A stretch of DNA of 9,644 nt. Source: an uncultured Oscillospiraceae bacterium. GTDB taxonomy: Bacteria; Bacillota_A; Clostridia; Oscillospirales; Oscillospiraceae. The stretch covers positions 1 to 9,644 of the forward strand of contig CANRKN010000077.1 of NCBI GenBank assembly GCA_947631215.1, in the 5' to 3' direction. Each line of letters opens with the position of its first letter. Positions within the stretch are counted from its first letter, which is position 1. Below are positions 5,693-9,644 of the stretch, in pieces. A program made the position numbers and the translations under genes. The notes below the pieces were generated by a model. That model had not been told where the DNA came from and made no database searches. It saw only the letters and a list, made by a program, of their open reading frames with translations.

Positions 5693-6514
5693 TCAATCGT
5701 CCCCCATGGCGGCTGTCAGGAGCTCCTGTGTCAGCTCGCTCATGTCTTTGGTGGACATGGCCGCGGCGTCGGGAAGGCAGGCGCAGAAGTTCAAATACAC
5801 GTCCGTATGCCGCCAGGGCATGTTGCGGGCGATGTCCTCCGTGCCGGTGACAGCGGCCACCACCATGGGGACCTTGGCCTTCTGGGCGATCTTGAAGATG
5901 GCGTTATGGAAGGGGACCATGGCCCTGCCCCGGCTGCGGGTGCCCTCGGGGTAGACGCCAATGCTCACCACGTCATTTCGCAATAGCTCCGCCGCCTCGT
6001 TCATGGTGGCGATGGCCTTGCGGGGGTCGTCCCGGTCAATGACCAGGTAATTGCCCATGTGGATGTACCGCACCAGGGGTATCTTCATGTTCTCCGGCTT
6101 TGTGATAAAGGCGATGTTTATCCCCTTCTGCCGCAGGGCCCAGATGGTGAGGATGGGGTCATAGTTGCTGCGGTGGTTGCCCACCAGCAGAAAGCGCCCT
6201 TCGGGGATATTCTCCCAGCCGGTGACGTGGATGCGGAGCCGCCCTATGCGGCAGAGAATGCCGATGAAGCTGAGGATGATGCGCCGGGCGCCCGGGTGGT
6301 CCTCCTTCACGGGCTTATCCAGGTCCACCGTCCAGGACAGCACCCATACGATCAGCACCCAGGCCAGAAGCAGCGTCACGGACCAGCACACGAACATGCC
6401 CAGCCACATCCACACGTTCCAGTGGTATATACACCCCAGCACCGCGCAGATGACCGCCGCGCCGATATAGTAGGGCCAGAACACCTTCTCCAGGCCGTCC
6501 TCCCGCTTTTTCAT
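5693..6514 (-). CDS. plsC: 1-acyl-sn-glycerol-3-phosphate acyltransferase (PlsC family)
   Basis: 273 residues. PlsC enzymes acylate lysophosphatidic acid to phosphatidic acid at the inner face of the membrane, the second acylation of phospholipid synthesis. Two N-terminal transmembrane segments (about 13-31 and 35-61) precede the acyltransferase domain. Motif I is NHRSNYD (113-119; catalytic His114 and Asp119 as H-x4-D), and motif III is YPEGTRSRG (188-196), which binds the glycerol phosphate. The LVIDRDDPRKA region (157-167) and the VPMVVAAVTG strand (215-224) also fit the family. The ATG at 6512-6514 is the start. The frame stays open further upstream to a TTG at 6566-6568, but that TTG is the first half of the -35 hexamer of the promoter and cannot be translated from this transcript. 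The ribosome site (GGGGTGG) is weak. The gene carries its own promoter. The acyl donor (acyl-ACP or acyl-CoA) cannot be read from the sequence. Confidence 0.88.
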   Translation of the reverse strand: MKKREDGLEKVFWPYYIGAAVICAVLGCIYHWNVWMWLGMFVCWSVTLLLAWVLIVWVLSWTVDLDKPVKEDHPGARRIILSFIGILCRIGRLRIHVTGWENIPEGRFLLVGNHRSNYDPILTIWALRQKGINIAFITKPENMKIPLVRYIHMGNYLVIDRDDPRKAIATMNEAAELLRNDVVSIGVYPEGTRSRGRAMVPFHNAIFKIAQKAKVPMVVAAVTGTEDIARNMPWRHTDVYLNFCACLPDAAAMSTKDMSELTQELLTAAMGDD

Positions 6515-6539
6515 CCGACCACCCCGCTTTTCACCGACG

Positions 6540-6568
6540 ATTTTACTCCATATCAACACGCCTGTCAA
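6540..6568 (-). promoter_or_regulatory. plsC: Sigma-A promoter of plsC
   Basis: Minus strand TTGACA (6568-6563), a 17-base spacer, then TAAAAT (6545-6540). Expected transcription start near 6533, about 19 bases before the plsC ATG. This short leader fixes the translation start downstream. Confidence 0.82.
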
Positions 6569-6596
6569 ATGCGGGCACGCACCCAGGCAAGAATTA

Positions 6597-6634
6597 GGCC
6601 CCCTCAGACGAGGGGGCTGTCGGCGCAGCCGACT
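6597..6634. repeat. Palindromic intergenic repeat, two adjacent hairpins
   Basis: Two stem-loops lie side by side. The first has CCCCCTC (6599-6605) and GAGGGGG (6610-6616) around AGAC. The second has GTCGGC (6619-6624) and GCCGAC (6628-6633) around GCA. A G-run with GAGAG continues to about 6645. From memory, units of this form (CCCCCAGTCGGC... ...GAGGGGGCC) are scattered between genes in many Oscillospiraceae genomes, as REP- or MITE-like elements. It lies between the tsf terminator and the plsC promoter. There is no coding capacity. Confidence 0.65.
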
Positions 6635-6640
6635 GGGGGA

Positions 6641-6677
6641 GAGAAAATAAAACGAGGCGCTCCGTCCGGAGCGCCTC
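6641..6677 (-). terminator. Rho-independent terminator of the rpsB-tsf operon
   Basis: GAGGCGCTCC (6654-6663) and GGAGCGCCTC (6668-6677) form a perfect 10-bp stem with a 4-base loop. On the minus strand it is followed by GTTTTATTTTCTC. It lies 19 bases after the tsf stop codon. Confidence 0.92.
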
Positions 6678-6696
6678 TCAAACTATCTTATCTCGA

Positions 6697-7614
6697 TCAG
6701 CCGATCATCTTGGCCACTTCGGCGGCCAGGTCGTCCTGACGCTTCTCGATGCCCTCGCCCTTCTCATAGCGGATATAGCTCTTCACGGTGATGGGCGCGC
6801 CCACTTCCTTGGCGACGGCGGCCACATGGGCGGCCACGTCCTCGCCCTCGCCCTTCACGTAGGCCTGCTGGAGAAGGCAGATCTCCTTGTAGTACTTCTC
6901 GATGCCGCCCATGACGATCTTCTCGATGATGGCCTCGGGCTTCTTGGCATTCTTCGGGTCCTGCATGGCCTGGGCCAGGCGGACTTCCTTCTCATGGGCG
7001 ATGAAGGCCTCGTCCACCACGGACTTGTCCAGGTACTGGGGACGCATGGCGCAGATCTGCATGGCCACGTCCTTGCCCAGCTCGATGGCGGGCTCGGCGG
7101 TGGAGGCGGTGTCCAGGGTCACCAGCACGCCCACCTTGCCGTTCATGTGCACGTAGGGCACGTTCACGCCCTCAGCCACGCGGGCAAAGCGGCGGATCTG
7201 CATATTCTCCCGCAGGGACAGGAACACCTCGTTCTTGGCGTCGGCCACAGTGGTCTTGCCGTCCACCCACTGGCAGGCGGAAAGGGCCTCCACGTCGGCG
7301 GGGTCCTCCTTGGCGATGACCTTGGCCAGGTCCTTCACGAAGCCGGTGAACAGCTCGTTGCTGGCGACGAAGTCGCTCTCGCAGTTGACCTCGACCACCA
7401 CGCCCACGCCGTCGATGACGGTGGCGTAGGCCATGCCCTCGGCCGCGATGCGGCCGGCCTTCTTGCCGGCGCTGGCGAGACCCTTCTCGCGCAGGTAGTC
7501 GACAGCCTTGTCCATGTCGCCGTCGCAGGCGACCAGAGCCTTCTTGCAATCCATGAGGCCCGCGCCGGTGCTCTGGCGCAGGTCATTGACCATTTTCGCG
7601 GTAACAGCAGCCAT
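6697..7614 (-). CDS. tsf: Translation elongation factor Ts
   Basis: 305 residues, a full-length EF-Ts. It catalyses GDP release from EF-Tu in the cytoplasm so that EF-Tu can be recharged with GTP. The N-terminal UBA-like domain (about 1-50) carries the family signature LRQSTGAGLMDCKKAL (12-27). The core N-subdomain has NCESDFVASN (77-86), whose Asp81-Phe82 pair corresponds to the residues that intrude near the Mg2+ site of EF-Tu. The C-terminal part has the helical coiled-coil module (about 205-265), with EKEVRLAQAM and the IEKIVMGGIEKYYKE segment. The ATG overlaps the rpsB TAA by one base (TAATG). Its ribosome site lies inside the last codons of rpsB (GAGGAAGAGGAA), so translation is probably coupled. 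The usual downstream partners pyrH and frr do not follow; a terminator comes first. Confidence 0.98.
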   Translation of the reverse strand: MAAVTAKMVNDLRQSTGAGLMDCKKALVACDGDMDKAVDYLREKGLASAGKKAGRIAAEGMAYATVIDGVGVVVEVNCESDFVASNELFTGFVKDLAKVIAKEDPADVEALSACQWVDGKTTVADAKNEVFLSLRENMQIRRFARVAEGVNVPYVHMNGKVGVLVTLDTASTAEPAIELGKDVAMQICAMRPQYLDKSVVDEAFIAHEKEVRLAQAMQDPKNAKKPEAIIEKIVMGGIEKYYKEICLLQQAYVKGEGEDVAAHVAAVAKEVGAPITVKSYIRYEKGEGIEKRQDDLAAEVAKMIG

Positions 7615-8375
7615 TATTCCTCTTCCTCCTTAGCGGTCTCTTCCTCGGTTGGTTCAGCGGCGGGAGCCTCTGCCTCAGCGCTCTCGGCGTCCAGGCCCTG
7701 GCGGCCCTCCTGCACGGCGTTGGCCATGGCGTTGGAGATGAGCCGGATGGCGCGGATGGCGTCGTCGTTGCCGGGGATGACGTAGTCGATCTCGTCGGGG
7801 TCGCAGTTGGTGTCCACGATGGCCACGATGGGGATGTGGAGCTTCCGGGCCTCGGCGATGGCGTTGTGCTCCTTGCGGGGGTCTATCACGAACAGGGCGC
7901 CGGGCAGCTTCTTCATGTCCTTCACGCCGCCCAGGTACTTCTCCAGCTTCGCCTGCTCGCCCATGAGCTTCATGACTTCCTTCTTGGGCAGCATATCGAA
8001 GGTGCCGTCCTCGGCCATGCGCTTGAGCTGGTTGAGACGGTCCACGCGGGTGCGCATGGTCTTGAAGTTGGTGAGCATGCCGCCCAGCCAGCGGGCATTC
8101 ACGTAGTACTGGCCCACCCGGCTGGCCTCCTCGGCCACCGCGTCATGGGCCTGCTTCTTGGTGCCCACGAACAGGATGGACTGGCCGCTCTCGGCGAGCT
8201 GGCGGACGAAGGCATAGGCCTCCTCCAGCTTCTTCGCGGTCTTCTGCAGGTCGATGATATAGATGCCGTTGCGCTCCAGGTAGATATACTCCGCCATCTT
8301 GGGGTTCCAGCGGCGGGTCTGGTGTCCGAAGTGGACGCCGGCCTCCAGGAGCTGCTTCATCGTTACTACTGCCAT
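7614..8375 (-). CDS. rpsB: 30S ribosomal protein S2
   Basis: 253 residues. S2 binds the back of the 30S head-body junction late in assembly. Signature 1 region [19 protein letters not shown] (9-27) and signature 2 region [20 protein letters not shown] (201-220) are both present. So are the FVGTKKQA strand-loop (69-76), [10 protein letters not shown] (95-104) and the coiled-coil protrusion (about 105-155). The C-terminal tail (229-253) is acidic, low-complexity and ends in EEEE, longer than the E. coli tail (241 residues in total there). The start ATG (8373-8375) has a strong AAGGAGG 10 bases upstream. It has its own promoter and a long structured leader, and shares a transcript with tsf. In other bacteria S2 represses its own operon by binding the leader; whether that happens here is inferred. 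Confidence 0.98.
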   Translation of the reverse strand: MAVVTMKQLLEAGVHFGHQTRRWNPKMAEYIYLERNGIYIIDLQKTAKKLEEAYAFVRQLAESGQSILFVGTKKQAHDAVAEEASRVGQYYVNARWLGGMLTNFKTMRTRVDRLNQLKRMAEDGTFDMLPKKEVMKLMGEQAKLEKYLGGVKDMKKLPGALFVIDPRKEHNAIAEARKLHIPIVAIVDTNCDPDEIDYVIPGNDDAIRAIRLISNAMANAVQEGRQGLDAESAEAEAPAAEPTEEETAKEEEE

Positions 8376-8415
8376 TACGTTTTTTCCTCCTTATTTTTTC
8401 AGTTTTTACCCTCCG

Positions 8416-8461
8416 GACGCCTCATCCTTGCGGCCACCCTTGCGGGACAGGGCCGTGCGTC
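8416..8461 (-). promoter_or_regulatory. Structured rpsB leader, candidate S2 autoregulatory element
   Basis: The predicted transcript start (near 8485) leaves about 110 untranslated bases before rpsB. Within it, on the minus strand, three nested helices can be drawn. GACGC (8461-8457) pairs with GCGTC (8420-8416), GGCC (8454-8451) with GGCC (8435-8432), and CCC (8446-8444) with GGG (8439-8437), the last closed by a GCAA tetraloop. Internal loops are asymmetric (CTGT opposite T; CAAGGATGAG on the 3' side). The element ends about 40 bases before the ATG. There is no U-tract, so it is not a terminator. The folding was done by eye. Confidence 0.5.
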
Positions 8462-8491
8462 AGCGCCCGTGCGTAATAGGCAAGCTAGGAT

Positions 8492-8520
8492 ATTATATCA
8501 GCATTATCCAACCATTTCAA
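8492..8520 (-). promoter_or_regulatory. Strong sigma-A promoter of rpsB-tsf
   Basis: Minus strand TTGAAA (8520-8515), a 17-base spacer, then TATAAT (8497-8492). TGA directly before the -10 gives an extended -10. The -35 begins 9 bases after the ylmC stop codon, and no clear terminator separates the genes. Confidence 0.88.
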
Positions 8521-8529
8521 GCCCTTTTT

Positions 8530-8811
8530 TCACCCGAACAGCCCCTTTTTGGGCCGTTTTTCCCGGCGGATGCCCGCGTCGGATTCTATTAGTATCAAAT
8601 CGTCCCCGATGCGGCCGATGCACTCCCAGGGCAGCACGTAGTCCTCCTCCCGGCCGATGCAGCCGAAGTACCGGGCCTTCCCCGGCACGATGAGGGCGGT
8701 GATGCGCCCGTCCCGTGTGGAGAATTCCGCGTCGCACACATACCCCAGGCGCTGCCCTGAGCGGACATTGATGACCTCCTTGTAGCGAAAATCCGAAAAC
8801 CGGCTCTGCAT
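8530..8811 (-). CDS. ylmC: YlmC/YmxH family PRC-barrel sporulation protein
   Basis: 93 residues, close to the usual size of this family. The small PRC-barrel domain spans about 4-76. It begins with SDFRYKEVINVRSGQRLGYV (5-24), then the DAEFSTRDGRITALIVPG strand pair (27-44), and ends with DYVLPWECIGRIGDDLILI (57-75), which is the family's closing strand pattern. A short basic tail (82-90) follows. YlmC/YmxH proteins are conserved in spore-forming Firmicutes; their biochemical role is not known. The ATG at 8809-8811 is supported by GGGAGGGG (8825-8818), 6 bases upstream. An overlapping frame starting at 8827 is a shadow. A sigma-E-like promoter lies directly upstream, which fits expression in the mother cell. 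The gene is followed at once by the rpsB promoter. Confidence 0.88.
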   Translation of the reverse strand: MQSRFSDFRYKEVINVRSGQRLGYVCDAEFSTRDGRITALIVPGKARYFGCIGREEDYVLPWECIGRIGDDLILIESDAGIRREKRPKKGLFG

Positions 8812-8833
8812 AGCTATCCCCTCCCATAGAGTA

Positions 8834-8860
8834 TGTATGCGAGTGCTGTCGAAACTATGC
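8834..8860 (-). promoter_or_regulatory. Candidate sigma-E (mother-cell) promoter of ylmC
   Basis: On the minus strand GCATAGT (8860-8854), a 14-base spacer, then CATACATA (8839-8832). As I recall the Bacillus sigma-E consensus (KMATATT, about 14 bases, CATACAHT), the -35 matches 6 of 7 and the -10 matches 7 of 8. No convincing sigma-A promoter was seen in the same interval. Transcription would start near 8827, just before the ribosome site, giving a very short leader. Confidence 0.5.
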
Positions 8861-8885
8861 GGCGGCGATTTACAATCGTCGCCGC
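8859..8885. promoter_or_regulatory. 12-bp inverted repeat between divergent promoters
   Basis: Bases 8859-8870 pair with 8874-8885 over 12 positions (one G-T wobble) around the loop TAC. The repeat overlaps the -35 of the plus-strand methyltransferase promoter (8869-8874). It also touches two bases of the candidate sigma-E -35 (8854-8860). No U-tract follows on either strand, so a terminator is unlikely. It may be an operator or a shared regulatory site. Confidence 0.5.
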
Positions 8886-8897
8886 AGGGTGTAAAAT
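8869..8897 (+). promoter_or_regulatory. Sigma-A promoter of the methyltransferase gene
   Basis: TTTACA (8869-8874), a 17-base spacer, then TAAAAT (8892-8897). Ten of twelve hexamer bases match the consensus. Transcription should start near 8904, giving a leader of about 24 bases that contains the ribosome site GGGGAGG (8914-8920). Confidence 0.75.
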
Positions 8898-8927
8898 CAG
8901 CACATTACACGCCGGGGAGGGATGGAC

Positions 8928-9551
8928 ATGCCGGATTTTTGGGAGCGGAGCTGGCAGCGGGACAGGGACCTTGACTATGTATCCTACGCCAGGCCCTGGT
9001 ACCGTCTGGCCTCACCGGAGATAGAGTTCTTCCGGCAGCATGGCATCTGCACTGTCTGCGACGCCGGGTGCGGCTGGGGGGCATGGGCCCTGGCGCTGGC
9101 ATCCAACGGCTTCGACGTGACGGCCCTGGACGTGTCCCAAACGGCAGTGGACATCACCGGGCAGGTCCTGGAGCGGTACGGTCTCCGTCTCGCCGGGCAT
9201 AAGACCGCCAGCGTCCTGGACACCGGCTGGCCCGACGGGGCTTTCGACGCCGTGGTCTGCTTTTCCGTGCTGGACCACATGACCGTGCCCGACGCGCAAG
9301 CGGCCCTCCGGGAGCTTATACGCATCACCCGGCCCGGCGGCCTGCTCCTGCTGGCCTTCGACAGGCCGGAGGAGGACGACCTTTCCCGGGAGCATACCCT
9401 CCTGCCGGACGGGAGCATCCAATACGCCAACGGCATGATCTTTCACCCCTGCGACGCCCCCTCGGCGGAGCGGCTGCTCGCGGGCCTGCGCATCCTCCAC
9501 CGGGGCACGGGCCCCAGGGGGGAGTACGTGTTTGTTGTAGAGACGCAGTAG
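8928..9551 (+). CDS. Class I SAM-dependent methyltransferase
   Basis: 207 residues, cytoplasmic, of the Methyltransf_11/25 type. It transfers a methyl group from S-adenosylmethionine to an unknown acceptor. Motif I is VCDAGCGWGAWAL (43-55), forming the glycine-rich SAM loop. Acidic Asp68 in ALDVS ends strand 2 and should bind the ribose hydroxyls. Motif IV is FDAVVCFSVLDHM (106-118), and the post-motif LRELIRITRPGGLLLLAFD (128-146) is typical. The start is placed at the second ATG (8928-8930), because GGGGAGG is 7 bases upstream of it but only 1 base before the first ATG (8922). The first ATG would add two residues. It is the only plus-strand gene, divergent from ylmC, with its own promoter and terminator. 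The acceptor cannot be told from sequence; small molecule, lipid quinone and tRNA substrates are all possible. Confidence 0.88.
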   Translation: MPDFWERSWQRDRDLDYVSYARPWYRLASPEIEFFRQHGICTVCDAGCGWGAWALALASNGFDVTALDVSQTAVDITGQVLERYGLRLAGHKTASVLDTGWPDGAFDAVVCFSVLDHMTVPDAQAALRELIRITRPGGLLLLAFDRPEEDDLSREHTLLPDGSIQYANGMIFHPCDAPSAERLLAGLRILHRGTGPRGEYVFVVETQ

Positions 9552-9586
9552 AGAATACGCCTCCCTCGCGGGTGCAGTAGTAAGAT

Positions 9587-9627
9587 AAAGGTAGACACAT
9601 GAGAAACAACCATGTGCCTACCTTTTT
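9587..9627 (+). terminator. Rho-independent terminator of the methyltransferase gene
   Basis: Bases 9587-9601 pair with 9611-9625 over 14 of 15 positions (one A-C mismatch) around a 9-base A-rich loop. The run CCTTTTT (9621-9627) ends the structure on the plus strand. It starts 36 bases after the stop codon. The A-rich left foot (AAAG, TAAGAT) could let it also work for a minus-strand transcript entering from the right. Confidence 0.82.
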
Positions 9628-9644
9628 CATTATGCTAAAATATG

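Noticed and set aside
6515..6568. Upstream TTG start for the PlsC acyltransferase (18 more residues)
   Set aside because: The TTG is the first three bases of the TTGACA -35 element, so the transcript from this promoter does not contain it; ATG 6514 is used instead.
6597..6642. CRISPR-like or attachment-site reading of the palindromic repeat
   Set aside because: There is only one unit, no regularly spaced copies, no cas genes and no integrase or tRNA nearby.
6826..8693. Long plus-strand frames opposite tsf and rpsB
   Set aside because: They are mirror images of highly conserved translation genes and have low-complexity His/Leu/Gly/Val content.
8504..8827. A 107-codon minus-strand frame overlapping ylmC in another frame
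   Set aside because: It has no family features; the 93-residue frame matches the YlmC/YmxH family and has a well-placed ribosome site.

Overview
The window looks like chromosomal DNA from a GC-rich gut Clostridium relative, probably Oscillospiraceae (the Oscillibacter / Flavonifractor / Intestinimonas type). This is inferred from four things: strong GC bias at third codon positions, long GC-rich antisense open frames, Firmicute-style AGGAGG ribosome sites, and a YlmC/YmxH sporulation-family protein. A palindromic intergenic repeat of the kind I associate with these genomes is also present. All genes but the last lie on the minus strand, so most transcription runs from right to left. No rRNA, tRNA, CRISPR array, transposase, phage gene or integrase was seen.

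Layout in coordinate order. (1) 1-1064: a secreted protein with two tandem copies of one domain (108-947). It has its own consensus promoter with a perfect dyad in the spacer, and hairpins on both sides. (2) 1065-4821: one apparent minus-strand operon, promoter > mrp (ATPase, Fe-S carrier family) > OmpR-type response regulator > sensor histidine kinase > exported protein of unknown function. Its gene junctions are 24 bp, 6 bp and a 4-bp overlap. (3) 4851-5684: an unrecognised multi-pass membrane protein with its own promoter and terminator, which seems to start at CTG. (4) 5693-6568: a PlsC-type lysophosphatidate acyltransferase with its own promoter. (5) 6597-8520: a palindromic repeat, then the rpsB-tsf translation operon with terminator, one-base gene overlap, structured leader and strong promoter. 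(6) 8530-8860: a YlmC/YmxH PRC-barrel protein with a sigma-E-like promoter. (7) 8869-9627: a divergently transcribed class I methyltransferase with promoter and terminator. A 12-bp inverted repeat lies between the two divergent promoters.

How the parts relate: rpsB and tsf are a conserved translation pair, and plsC and ylmC are ordinary housekeeping or sporulation genes. The less ordinary part is the left half. There an Mrp ATPase shares a promoter with a two-component system, and the kinase is translationally coupled to a small exported protein. A separate, apparently repressible secreted protein lies just downstream. Nothing in the window amounts to a clearly new defence or mobile system. 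The best leads are the kinase-coupled exported protein, the dyad-controlled duplicated-domain protein, the structured rpsB leader, the CTG start and the divergent ylmC/methyltransferase control region.
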